64,000 bases of DNA from Dactylis glomerata (GCA_007115705.1 QXEO01000382.1:4826977-4890976); one strand, 5' to 3'; shown: positions 22,901-34,604, numbered from the stretch's first letter. Notes: a model not told the origin generated them from the sequence alone. Made by a program: numbers and translations.

Positions 22901-24411
22901 GGAGCACGGGGCGAGTGGATCGGCGGCCAGAGCACGGCCGGTGTCGGCTGCAGAAGGGACGCGGCGGTCGGGGCTTTCGGCGGAGGGCTGCGGCATGCTA
23001 TGGGGTGCTGCTGGCGCGCTTGCGGGCTGCGGGGTGGTCTGGTGCAGAGGGGGCAAGTGGTGGCTGTGGGGAGGGGTCCGGGTCGTTTCTCTCCTTCTCC
23101 TCCATGTCTAACGGCCGGTGTTTGGGGCAGGGGAGACAACAGAGAGTCTAGGAGGGAGCTAGGTCACTGTGGGAAGGACAGAGAGGGGGGCTGGCTACTG
23201 GTCCTTGCAATAACTTGCACCTTTGCCAAAATCTGCCCACCATGTGTTTGTTGAAATGCCCAAAAGAATTCAAATTTTGAATTTTTGAAATCTGCCACCG
23301 TGGGTTGTCAAGATATTGGATAAGGACTACAAACATATTTTTGTTATGAATAAATATATTGTTTTGCAAAAATCTTATTTCAATTTTGAAGTATGGTATC
23401 TGTTTCAGATTCAAACTTTGGACAGATTTTGAAGGATGTTAGGGTTTGAGTTTTTGCTGGAAACTTCTTGGTTGAGTTAGTATGTGATCTGGTCAAGCTC
23501 AACTAACTGATCACACCCTTAGTTGAGTTACAGATTTCTTATTCTAAGGGTTCAAAGTAGGGTAGTGGTTAACTTTTTCTAGATCATCTTTTCTTCTCTT
23601 TTTCTTTATTTCCCTTGCTTCTGGTTCTTTTGATCTTTGTGGTTCTTCTCTAATGCTTATGCTGGTTAGGACCTTATCATCTTAACCACACACAACAAGA
23701 AATAATCCACATGAAATCATAAAAGACGTATTTTAAACATCTATGCATACATGCAATATGAAGTGCAAAAGTTTTATCTTGGTCCAAAGGTGTTGGTTTT
23801 CTTGTAGATGACATGGAGTTGGGAATGACCTCTTATTTGAATTCAAACTTTGGTAGAATATTAAATAGAGTTCCAAGTTGATTTTTGTTTCAAACGTTAT
23901 TGTATTTGATTCTTTGTAACTTGTTCTTAGTTGTGGTGGAGAGATGCATGAGGTTTAGTTCAGTTATTTCTTAATATATAAGGGAAAGGTAGTGTAATCA
24001 GTAAAAAAAATTTTTTTAAGATCACTACTTCCTCTTTTCTTACTTAAGTTTTTGGTGTTGCGGTTTACTTTCTTGATTCTTTTCTATTTGTTTGTAATTG
24101 CTTGACTTAATTTTGGTTTGGCCATTGACCCAAATGGGTTTAGCATGTAACCATACACAAAATTTAATAGTTAGAAAACTATTTCAATTTAACAAAAATC
24201 TTTATTTAAAACTTTGGGCTCAAAGGATTTGTTTTTAAAAAACCTTCTCATACTCTTTTTATTTGAAGCAGGGGAGCAAATGCTCAAATTCACAAGTTTT
24301 AAAAGACAAGGAATTAATCTTGTATTCAAAATAAAAGTTTTTGTTGTCTCCAAAATTTGGTATTTTAATAAATCTATTTATTTCTATTTCCCAAAAATTT
24401 GGGTTGTTACA
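19939..24411 (-). mobile_element. 4.5 kb solo LTR, probably Gypsy (Tekay/Del-like or LARD)
   Basis: This insertion interrupts C between two copies of TTAAC (19934-19938 and 24412-24416), a perfect 5 bp TSD. It starts TGTGACGACC and ends GGTTGTTACA, so its ends are TG...CA and imperfect inverted repeats, as for an LTR. Orientation is minus: the reverse strand carries TATATAAAG at 22882-22890 inside a GC-rich promoter-like block (22430-23150). No primer site, polypurine tract or retroviral domain is seen, so it is a solo LTR rather than a full element. The length is large; Sukkula-type LARDs are known with LTRs of about 4.4 kb, but I cannot assign the family. The 244-codon GC-rich ORF at 22417-23151 is not credible. 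Confidence 0.7.
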
Positions 24412-24542
24412 TTAACTCCTGCTCGTCCTCGAGTAGGTAAGTGATAACAAAAGAAATAATTTTTGAGGTGACATGCACCTACACAATCTTGATCATATAT
24501 GTAAGCATTGTGCGCTGGGATCAAAAGAACTTAAAACATGGG

Positions 24543-26666
24543 TGAAAGATTATATCGAGCCCCATGTGTGGTTTTGGTAATTAATGACAATCCCTATGGA
24601 CTAATGGTTGCATTGAGTTATATGTGTAGGACTTGTCCATAGACAATGCTTGAACCATTTGTTGGAGTCAAGGTTGTAAGAAGAAGATTATGTGTTGACC
24701 AAGGTGTTATTCAAGGAGTGATCCAAAGATTGGTCTTAAGGGAGTTGAGCTTATGTCAAGTGTGTCTTGAAGAATAAGATTGAGTGAGCTCTCATGTGTA
24801 TCCTCAAGACACCATCATTATGGAGAAAGAAGAATTGATTCGAGGATTAATCAAGTCAAAGTGCAAGTTCAAGATGAGCAACTAGAAGAGAACATATGCT
24901 TGAAGCTTGCCATCTATATTGTGATCATGGATATGTGAAGATATGCTTAAAGAGAGTCTCTTCCATAGTAGAGTATGGGGAGCAATCCGCAAGACTTCAC
25001 CAAGCAAGCTCAATCAAAAAAGGTGGTCCAACTTGAGAAGTTCAAGATCGTCATTATCCACCTCAAGTGGAATGCTCAAGGCAAAGGTATGATAGTGTTA
25101 GGGTTTCTTTCTTACCGGTCTCATGGTGTTAGTTGTGAGACCGGGTTATAGGATCGGTAGCCGTACTATCAAGAGGGGCTCTCGAGTGAGTAACTTAATT
25201 GTATCGTTCGGAGAGAGCTCAAACCTTTGCATACTTGGCATCATCTTTCTTGGTTCTTATTTGGATTTTATACATGTGAGGTTATAGAGCTTGTGGTTAT
25301 TTACATTACAAGCTCTAGCTCATCAAAAACGGATTTCGCATGAAACTCTTATTGCGTTTTTGATGTTTGGAGGTTTTATCGGTTTGTCTTCAAAGAGAGG
25401 TCAAACCTTTCATCATTTAGTTTTATCCTCCTTTGTTGGACTATGATGTTTCTATGGATGAAGTTGTAGAGCTCGTTGTGGTGATTTCAACGAGCCCAAG
25501 ATCATCAAAAACGGAGTCCGGATGAAAAAGTTATCATCGTTTTCGTATTGCAATTTCTTCAAGCTCGAAAAACGGCTAAGGACTTTTGTGGGCGTCAACC
25601 AGATGGGGGGCCGGATTTTTGGCCAGATAATCCGCCCTCCCCGGATTTTTTGGCCAATTTTGGCCAGATAATCTAGCCTGGGATGCTGTAACGGTCATTT
25701 TTATGGGAGGGGGTATAAATACCCCTTCCCTTCTTCTTCCTTGGGCTGTTAGCTACTCCCTCTCTCTCTCCTCCATTGTTGACCTTGAGTAGCTTGCTCT
25801 CCCTCTCCATTCCTCCCATATTTGTTGCATCTTTTTGAGGGAAAAGAGAGAGGAGATCTAGATCTATCTTTCTACCAATCAAAATCTCCTCTTAGTGAGG
25901 GGAACCTCTTGTGGATTTAGATCTTGGAGTTCTTTGTGGATTTCCTTTGTTCTTCCTCTCATATCTCTCCATAGCATTAGTTGCTTTGGTAGGATTTGAG
26001 TGAGAAGGATTTGAGCACTTTGTGTGCTCTTGCCATTGCATAGGTTGCATCGGTTTGAGTTCTCCCCGGAGATTTGAGTAAGTGAAAGTTTGTGAGCTTA
26101 TTACTCTTGGGTTCTTGGAACCCTAGACGGCTTTGTGGCTTTGTGGTGCCTTGGTGGCTATTCTTGGGAGCTTCCAATTAAGTTGTGGATGTGTGCCCCA
26201 AGCTTTGTGTAAAGGCCCAGTTCCGCCTCAAGGAACCCCTTAGTGGAAGAGTGAGCTAGGCCTTTGTGGCGCAAGCTCACACCAGAGAATAGGGTGAGGC
26301 CTTTGTGGCGTTGGTTAGGCCTTTGTGGCGATACCACACCCCTCCAATGAGACGTACTCCCTTTCAAGGGAGGAACTCGGGAATACATCATCGTCTCCGC
26401 GTGCCTCGGTTATTCCTATACCCGAGCTCTTTACTTATGCACTTTACATTGTGATAGCCTTCGTGCTTGAAGTTATATATCTTGCTATCACCTTGTTACT
26501 TGTATTGCTTAGCATAAGTTGTTGGTGCACATAGGTGAGCCTAGTTTATTTAGGTTTTGTGTGCTTGACAAAATAAACGCTAGTTTAATTCCGCTTTTGT
26601 TTAAGCCATTCGTAAAATTTGATATCGCCTATTCACCCCCCTCTAGGCGACATCTGTGTCCTTTCA
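24543..26666 (+). mobile_element. 2.1 kb solo LTR, possibly Copia SIRE/Maximus-like
   Basis: The insertion is flanked by ATGGG on both sides (24538-24542 and 26667-26671), a perfect 5 bp TSD. It starts TGAAAGATTATATCG and ends GTGTCCTTTCA. A plus-strand TATA box (TATAAATA) lies near 25711, followed by a CT-rich stretch. The terminal block with CACCCCCCTCTAGGCG resembles the U5 end of SIRE-lineage Copia LTRs, which is the basis for the tentative family. There is no internal domain or coding capacity, so it is a solo LTR left by LTR-LTR recombination. Confidence 0.72.
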
Positions 26667-27010
26667 ATGGGCATGAAAGATATGATCTTGATAGAAGAAA
26701 CTTAGCAACCATGTTATAACATGAAAATGAACACAAACAAAAGATCATGAAAATGAAACAATGAAAGTCAAACATGTGTTCAAATCATAAGGAAAAACAT
26801 ACAAATGGTTTTTAGCTTGTCCTTCATGGAGAGCAAAACATAAATGCATAGGACACCTTCAAGTTTAAGAGGGCGACTAGATACAAATAATTTAAGAACA
26901 AGTGAAACCAACAATATGAATCAATCAATGAAAACTTTGGGACAATGCACATTATACTAAGAATGACAACTATGCTCTCTTAATGGTGCATAAAGATATA
27001 AGGTGGTGAG

Positions 27011-28652
27011 TGATACGTCTCCAACGTATCTATAATTTTTGATGCTCCATGCTTGTTTTTACACCATTTGTCTACTGTTTTGTTACACTTCGTGGAACTT
27101 TTATGCATTTTCCGGAACTAACCTATTAACAAGTTGCCACAGTGCCAGTTCCCTGTTTTCTGCTGTTTTTGTGTTTCAGAAGTGCTACACAGGAAATATT
27201 CTCGGAATTGGACGAAACAAGTTCCTGAAGTCTTATTTTTCCTGGAAGCTTCCAGAGATCCGAAGAGGTAAACGAAGAGGGGCCACAGGCCACCCTCACA
27301 CCAGGGCGGCGCGGCCTGGCCCCTGGCCGCGCCCCCTATGTGTGAGGCCGCCTCGGTCCACCTCTGACGATGCCCCTTCGCCTATAAAGACCCCCCCCCC
27401 CCCGACGGAAAAAACCTAAATACCCGATCACTTTTCCAGAACACATTGCGATCCGCCACCGCCGTCGACCCGAAGATCGGGAGGGTCCAGAAGCTCTTCC
27501 CGGCACCCTGCCGAAGAGGGGAATCGCCACCGGAGGTCTTCTTCATCGCCATGCTTGCCTCCAGAGCGATGAGTGAGTAGTCTACCTTGGACTATGGGTC
27601 CATAGCAGTAGCTAGATGGTTGTATTCTCCACCATGTGCTTCATGTTTAGATCTCATGAGCTGCCCTACATGATTGAGATCACCGTTATGTAATTCTATA
27701 TGTTTGGTTTGTTGGGATTCGATGAATATTGGTGTTATGCTTGAGTTGAAGTACTGAAATTTATATTTTGTTATCTCTATGATGTTTATGATCTTGCATG
27801 CTCTCCGTTGTTAGTAGCTATCTTGGCCGAGTAGTTGCTAGCGACTCCAAGAGGGGGTATTTATGCTCGATAGTGGGTTCATGCCTCTATTTAATCTGGG
27901 GGAGTGACAGAAACCTCTAAGGTTATAGATGTGCTGTTGCTACTAGGGGGAAAACAACATTCATATGCTCGAGGGCATATGCTTTGTTTACATTACACAC
28001 TTTGCTTAATGCAATTATCTGTTGTTCGCAACTTAATACTCATGGTGTGTTCGGACGATATCCCCGTGAGTGGATTATTAGTCATAGATGCAGTTGGATG
28101 GCGGTCTATGTATTTTGTTGTAATGCCCAGAGTAAATCTCATAGTGATCCTCTCATCATATGCACGTTGTCTTTATTCTATCAATTGCCCAACTGTAATT
28201 TGTTTACCCAGCATGTATTATTTTATCTTATGGAGAGACACCGCTAGTGAATTGTGGACCCCGGTCCTATTTTCTTTATATTGCTATCACCTGTTTACTT
28301 TACTCGCACTGTTTACTTTACTCGCATACTATTATCACTTTCCACTCGATACGCTCATACCCTTTGTTTCAAGCAAACCGGTGAGATTGACAACCTCATC
28401 GTAAGTTGGGAACAAAGTATTTGGTTGTGTGCAGGTTCCATGTTGCCGCTCACAAAGCAAAGCTTGGACGAGGCGCCCTATAAATTGTCCAGAGCTGTCG
28501 CACGCTAGTGGGCATCACCTTCAGTCGTTTGGCTCTTTCCTCTCCTGAACGATAAACCTTGGTTTCTTACTGAGGGAAAATCTTGCTGCTATATTCATCA
28601 CACCTTCCTCTTGGGGTTCCCAACGGGCTGGTTATTTACCAAGCATCAAGCA
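27011..28652 (+). repeat. 5' LTR of element D (1642 bp)
   Basis: It starts TGATACGTCTCC and ends CATCAAGCA. The TATA box (TATAAAG, 27383-27389) is followed by an expanded C tract. Relative to A/B/E/G it carries an extra block of about 57 bp near 28440-28500 that includes a second TATA-like word (TATAAAT, 28479-28485). F has the same block. Confidence 0.85.
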
Positions 28653-28659
28653 TATTTTC

Positions 28660-28677
28660 TGGTACCGTTGCCGGGGA
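28660..28677 (+). other. Mutated primer binding site of D
   Basis: The site reads TGGTACCGTTGCCGGGGA. Compared with the family sequence, the first CG has become TA, a change expected from decay of a methylated CpG on both strands. Two mismatches close to the tRNA 3' end could weaken priming. Confidence 0.7.
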
Positions 28678-28835
28678 GGAAGTAGAAGACTTCTACGAGG
28701 GGAGTTTTTCGCACGCACATCCTTTACTTTGTTATTATTTTGCTTTACTTTATTTATTTTACCTGCATCGTTTTTATCAAAAAACCAAAAAAATTAGAAT
28801 CCTTGGTAGTTGTTATTTCTTTACTTTAATTTATC

Positions 28836-29429
28836 ATGTTGTTCCCTAAGTATGTTTTGGAGGACCTCTCAGTAGGTAGTGGTTCAATAATTGGGAAAGA
28901 TAACATTGAGGAGTTGTTTAATCACATTAGTATGCATAAAGAAGTTGAGGAAAAGTCTTTGGTTGAGCTAGCTCCTAGTATTGAAGTTGCTTCTGTTATA
29001 TTAATTGACATGTTGGAAACTAGGTTTGCTAGACTTAATCCTTTTATGCAATATATGTTCCTTAAGCTTCATGAAATTGAGGATCCCGAAAAGAAGGCTT
29101 TTATCTTGGAAACTTTGCGCCTAGAATTTAAGGATGTCGTTATTGAAGCTAGGAAAGTTCTTAAACGTTTTAATAAACTCGGTTCACCTATAAAGGTTGT
29201 TGATACTAATGATGAGGAGACCGAAATACCTATACCTTGCAAGCTTTTGGGATTGTGTGAAGCCTTCGAAAATAATTTTGCCTGGATCTGTCCTGAAAAT
29301 CTTTTTAGTGATTTGAGTGAACCAAAGCGTGATCACAAAGGGTCTTCAAAAACTTATGTGGATGAAATACAATGCCTTATTGATAAGACCTCTGCGGTTG
29401 ATCTTAATGCTTCTTCTAAAAATACTTGA
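28836..29429 (+). CDS. Unrecognised ~197-residue retroelement ORF (element D copy)
   Basis: This ORF is intact from ATG to TGA and predicts an acidic, mostly helical protein. The N-terminal ~130 residues are strongly conserved with the E and G copies (DLSVGSGSIIGK, SLVELAPS, LHEIEDPEKKAFILETLR). The C-terminal third varies but keeps WICPENLF and a basic patch before the stop. No signal peptide, membrane segment, zinc knuckle or enzyme motif is visible. It sits where B and F have gag-protease, with the same leader upstream (CCTTGGTAGTTGTT) and the same stop context downstream. It may be a protein specific to this non-autonomous family, or a remnant of another domain; I cannot name a family. 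Confidence 0.65.
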   Translation: MLFPKYVLEDLSVGSGSIIGKDNIEELFNHISMHKEVEEKSLVELAPSIEVASVILIDMLETRFARLNPFMQYMFLKLHEIEDPEKKAFILETLRLEFKDVVIEARKVLKRFNKLGSPIKVVDTNDEETEIPIPCKLLGLCEAFENNFAWICPENLFSDLSEPKRDHKGSSKTYVDEIQCLIDKTSAVDLNASSKNT

Positions 29430-32345
29430 TTCACAATTTTCTGCGCCTAGCTCAAAGGCGTTAAAGAAAAGCACTCTTGGGAGATAACCCAATGTTTTAT
29501 TTTTAGTACTTTTTCTTTTATTTGATTCTTGGAAGTAATTACTACTGTAATTACCGCTCCTTATCATTTTTATTTTGTTGTTGTGCCAAGAGAAGCCTCT
29601 AATTTGAGTGAGGTAAGATTTGGGGATGCTGCTGTCCTGAAACTGTTTTCGGTGCTGCACCGTAAAAATTCGTATAAATTCTCTGTATATCTTTTGGACC
29701 TGCGATTTCTTGTGCATATGCCCCAGGTTACATCCAAACTTTCATTAGTTGAACATTTTTTTATTTTAGCAACAGAAAACCCCTCAAAATTCGGCCTTTG
29801 TCAGCTGTTCTGTTTTGACAGATTTCTGCCAATATTTGTGTTTGTCGCTTTATCGCTTTCTTTTGAGTTCTTTTGATCATGGAACTTTTAGGGAAGTTGC
29901 TACAGTAGTATATGCTATATATGTGGTGGTTTTAGGTTGAAATCTGAAGCTAAAAGAGGTTGATTATATGTTATGCTACACTAATGTTGCTAATAGATTT
30001 GTGTTTAGTTTTGTATGAAGAAAGTTTTCAAGTGTAGGGATTGGAGAATGATGAGATGAGTTGAAGAATGGAAAAAAGCTCAATCTTGCGGATGCCCATG
30101 CATCACCCCAAGAAATATCCAAGAAGTACAAGCGTCGAAGCTTGGGGATGCCCCCGAGGCACCCCCTTCTTCATCGGCAAAAATCAGGCCACCTTTCAAG
30201 ACACTATATTTTTATTGCTTCATGCACTATGTGTTTTTCTTGGAGCGTTAGTTGTTTTAGTTTTCTTAGTTAGTTTAGTTTGTTTGCTGCAATAAATGGT
30301 TGGACCCCAACAAATTTGTTTTGGAGAAGTTGCCTTGCTTTTCATTTGCCAAGAACGCTCTAGTTTTCACTCTTATCAAAAACCGAGTGTTCTTCTTTTT
30401 CTGCTACTGCTTTTGGTTTTTATTTTCACCTTGATTTGCATTCAGATCTTATTATATATTTTCATCAAGGTGTATTTTTGCCTCTGATCTTTATTGGTTT
30501 TCATCAAAAGAGGTGTCTTAAAAAAATTCAAATGGTGTTGGAAAAGAGAAAAAGCTTTATGCAAAAAAGTGGTACAAGAAGGAGCTTGTGTAGACTGCGG
30601 CTTAGGCTTTTCCATGTCATGCTTGATGTCTTTTTGATAGTATACTTAGTGGTTTTGCTGTAGCATGACTTGTCTCAAATAACTGAGATTGATTAATGAG
30701 CCTTTGAAAAAAATCATGCATTATTTTAATTATTTGGAAGCATTATTTTGGTTTTCTCCTTGATGCTTTATTTGGGTTGACTTGGTGCATGCTCACACAT
30801 GTTAGACTCATACAAAGTCGCCAATAGCCTTTATGATCATTTAGTTTTTGACTTTTGATGCCATCTTATGCTTCTTTTAATGTCGCTTTGTCGCTTTGCA
30901 TGATTATGGCCATTATTGCTCTCTTAGTTGGTCGCTGCCAGTCTTTTGCTAGCCCTCGCCTTGTACTGAGTATGAGCTCTACTCGTGCATCCAACTCCTA
31001 AAAACCAAAGTTTGCCATTGTGTCCACCATACATACCTAGTAGCAATTTGCTATTCCAAGTAAATTTGACTTGCTTTTATTTTCTCTTCAAATTAAACTC
31101 TTACCAGTGTTATGCAAAAATTGGTCAGTAAAGCTCTCACGAACCGGAAGGCACACTTTACTTTTTCTTGTTCTTAAAAATTTGACATTGTGGTCTCTTA
31201 TGTTGAGTTGTTATGCTTACAAGTTGTAAGTTGGAGACTAGCCCAACCATGCCGTCATGGGCAAGCTTTCAACATTGCACTTCTTATTTATGTTGATATC
31301 GTGATCTTTTGTTTATGGATGCCCGCGGTGTGAAATGAATTGGGAATCTTGCGGGGATCATGGAGTTTGTATATGTGTTAGGGAAACGCCTGGGCTACCA
31401 ATCTAAGCCATGCATAATTCATGGTGGAAATTTGCAGCATAGACGACGCATCTCAAAATAAAAAGCTATACAATTGGTAAATAAAAGAGATGTCGAGGTG
31501 TTCATTGTCTGCTTGTCCTGTCATTTTGATGTGGGCTTGTTCCATGTCATCGGGCACGGAGGTACCCCGTTGGCGGTTCTCGATGATACATGTATACTTA
31601 CAATGACAAGAGCCTTGCTTGGGACTCTAAGTTGAGTAGCATGAGGTTTGGGTACTCGTATTCACGGGACACGAGGTTTTCGACTTATGATTTGTCAAGC
31701 ATATGCATCATAATTGTTCTCGCATTAACTCTAACCATTCAAGATGCTTATGATGGGGGCAATGAGAGCTCAAAGCCGGTAAGTACCATAATTTTTGAAA
31801 GTTATAAAACTTGCAATCACTGCTTCCCTCCGCGAAGGGCCTTTCTTCTACTTTTATGTTGAGTCACCACCTTCTATCTTTATGCACCATTAAGAGAGCA
31901 TAGTTGTCATTCTTAGTATAATGTGCATTGTTCCAAAGTTTTCATTGATTGATTCATATTGTTGGTTTCACTTGTTCTTAAACTATTTGTATCTAGTCGC
32001 CCTCTTAAACTTGAAGGTGTCCTATGCATTTATGTTTTGCTCTCTATTAAGGACAAGCTGAAAACCATTTGTATGTTTTTCCTTATGATTTGAACACACG
32101 TTTGACTTTCATTGTTTCATTTTCATGATCTTTTGTTTATGTTCATTTGCATGTTATAACATGGTTGCTAAGTTCTTATTGTCAAGATTATATCTTTCAT
32201 GCCCATGTTTTAAGTTCTTATGATCCCAGCTCTCAAATGCTTACATATATGATCAAGATTGTGTAGGTGCATGTCATCTCAAAAATTATTCTTTTGTTAT
32301 CACTTACCTACTCGAGGACGAGCAGGAGTTAAGCTTGGGGATGCT
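29430..32345 (+). other. Non-coding internal region of element D
   Basis: This is the fullest version of the family's 3' untranslated region, combining blocks that A and B each lack. It has degraded PPT-like repeats near 30085-30150 and the true tract AAGCTTGGGGATGCT at 32331-32345. No further gene is seen. Confidence 0.75.
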
Positions 32346-33465
32346 TGATATGTCTCCAACGTATCTATAATTTTTGATGCTCCATGCTTGTTTTACACCA
32401 TTTGCCTACTATTTCTTTACACTTCGTGGCACTTTTATGCATTTTCCGGAACTAACCTAGTAACAAGTCACCACAGTGCCAGTTCCCTGTTTTCTGCTGT
32501 TTTGTGTTTCAGAAGTGCTACACAGGAAATATTCTCGGAATTGGACGAAACAAGTTCCTGAAGTCTTATTTTTCCCGGAACCTTCCAGAGATCCGAAGAG
32601 GAGACGGAGAGGGGCCACAGGCCACCCTCACACCAGGGCGGCGCGGCCTGGCCCCTGGCCGCGCCTCCTATGTGTGAGACCGCCTCGGTCCACCTCTGAT
32701 GATGCCCCTTCGCCTATAAAGACCCCCCCGACGAAAAAAACCTAAGTACCCGATCACTTTTCCAGAACACATCGCGATCCGCCACCGCCGTCGACCCGAA
32801 GATCGGGAGGGTCCAGAAGCTCTTCCCGGCACCCTGCCGGAGAGGGGAATCGCCACCGGAGGTCTTCTTCATCGCCATGCTTGCCTGCGGAGCGATGAGT
32901 GAGTAGTCTACCTTGGACTATGGGTACATAGCAGTAGCTAGATGGTTGTCTTCTCCACCATGTGCTTCATGTTTAGATCTCATGAGCTGCCCTACATGAT
33001 TGAGATCACCGTTATGTAATTCTACATGTTTGGTTTGTTGGGATCCGATGAATATTGGTGTTATGCTTGAGTTGAAGTACTGAAATTTATCTTTTGTTAT
33101 CTCTATGTTGTTTATGATCTTGCATGCTCTCCGTTGTTAGTAGCTATCTTGGCCGAGTAGTTGCTAGCGACTCCAAGAGGGGGTATTTATGCTCGATAGT
33201 GGGTTCATGTCTCTATTTAATCTGGGGAGTGACAGAAACCTCTAAGGTTGTAGATGTGCTGTTGCTACTAGGGGGAAAACAACATTCATATGCTAAAGGG
33301 CATATGCTTTGTTTACATTACACACTTTGCTTAATGCAATTATCTGTTGTTCGCAACTTAATACTCATGGGGTGTTCGGACGATATCCCCGTGATTGGAT
33401 TATTAGTCATAGATGCAGTTGGATGGCGGTCTTTGTATTTTGTTGTAATGCCCAGAGTAAATCTC
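32346..33465 (+). repeat. 3' LTR of element D, broken at its right end
   Basis: It starts TGATATGTCTCC after the polypurine tract and follows D's 5' LTR through the TATA box (32715-32721) until GAGTAAATCT at about 33464, where homology stops. About 520 bp of the LTR, including its CA end and flanking TSD, are missing. Confidence 0.85.
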
Positions 33466-33471
33466 CCTGGA
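33466..33471. other. Inverted junction between two LTR fragments
   Basis: A few filler bases (about CCCTGG) join the plus-strand LTR fragment of D to a minus-strand LTR fragment of E. Both LTRs break within about 20 bases of the same internal position. The two arms are homologous but clearly diverged, so this is not a simple read fold-back. It could be an illegitimate recombination or inversion breakpoint, or a mis-join. Confidence 0.75.
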
Positions 33472-34604
33472 AGATCACTATGAGATTTACTCTGGGCATT
33501 ACAACAAAATACATAGACCGCCATCCAACTGCATCTATGACTAATAATCCACTCCCTGGGATATCAATCCGAACACCCTAGAAGTATTAAGTTGCGAACA
33601 ACAGATAATTGCATTAAGCAAAGTGTGTAATGTAAACAAAGCATATGCCCTTGAGCATATGAATGTTGTTTTCTCCCTAGTAGCAACAGCACATCTACCA
33701 CCTTAGAGGTTTCTGTCACTCCCCCAGGTAAAATAGAGGCATGAACCCACTATCGAGCATAAATACCCCCTCTTGGAGTCACTAGCAACTACTCGGCCAA
33801 GATAGCTACTAACAACGGAGAGCATGCAAGATCATAAACAACATAGAGATAACAAAAGATATAATTCAGTACAGCAACTTAATCATAAACACCAATATTC
33901 ATCGGATCCCAACAAACCAAACATGTAGAATTACATAACGGTGATCTCAATCATGTAGGGCAGCTCATGAGATCTAAACATGAAGCACATAGTGGAGAAG
34001 ACAACCATCTAGCTACTGCTATGGACCCATAGTCCAAGGTAGACTACTCACTCATCGCTCCGGAGGCAAGCATGGCGATGAAGAAAACCTCCAGTGGCGA
34101 TTCCCCTCTCCGGCAGGGTGCCGGGAAGAGCTTCTGGACCCTCTCGACCTTCGGGTCGACGGCGGCGGCGGATCGCGATGTGTTCTAAAAAACTGATCGG
34201 GTCCTTAGGTTTTTCTCATCCGGGGGGTCTTTATAGGCGAAGGGGCGATGTCAGAGGAGGGGCCAGGCGGCCACACACGGGGTGGCGCGGGCCAGGGGCT
34301 GGCTGCGCCACCTGTGCGTGTGGGCCCCTGGTCCCTCGCCTCCTACTCTCCTTCGGATCTCTGGAAGCTTCCGGGTAAAATAAGACTTCAGGAACTTGTT
34401 TCGTCCAATTCCGAGAATATTTCCTGTGTATCACTCTGGAACACAAAAACAGCAGAAAACAGGAAACTGGCACTGTGGCACTTCGTTAATAGGATAGTTC
34501 TGGAAAATGCATAAAAATGCCACTAAGTGTAACGAAACAATAGGCAAATGGTGTAAAAACAAGCATGGAGCATCAAAAATTATAGATACGTTTGAGACGT
34601 ATCA
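33472..34604 (-). repeat. 3' LTR of element E, broken
   Basis: Read on the minus strand it starts TGATACGTCTC at 34604 and runs about 1130 bp, including the TATA box (34229-34235), before breaking at the inverted junction. Its missing part is the same LTR end that D's 3' LTR lacks. Confidence 0.85.

Larger units (their letters stand above)
19873..27010 (-). mobile_element. Gypsy element C, minus strand, fragmented by later insertions
   Basis: Three pieces of one minus-strand Gypsy element of the A/B family are visible: 19873-19938 (LTR start ending GACGTATCA at 19921, then the reverse-complement polypurine tract), 24412-24542, and 26667-27010. Joined across the two solo LTRs, they match the corresponding minus-strand stretch of E (34605 onward) and G (47139 onward). 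The left end is cut by the Copia element and the right end by Gypsy D at 27011. No coding part of C is visible. Confidence 0.8.
27011..33465 (+). mobile_element. Gypsy element D with unrecognised ORF; 3' LTR broken
   Basis: This plus-strand element inserted into C. The candidate left TSD is GTGAG (27006-27010), and the right side is lost. It has a complete 5' LTR of 1642 bp, a mutated primer site, one ~197-codon ORF, a 2.9 kb untranslated region with polypurine tract (32331-32345) and the first ~1120 bp of the 3' LTR. It belongs to the longer LTR subfamily also seen in F. There is no gag, protease or pol. Confidence 0.85.

Noticed and set aside
22417..23151. 244-codon ORF in the large solo LTR
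   Set aside because: It lies in a GC-rich block where several frames on both strands stay open, is rich in Gly/Arg, has no domain, and overlaps the minus-strand promoter region of an LTR.
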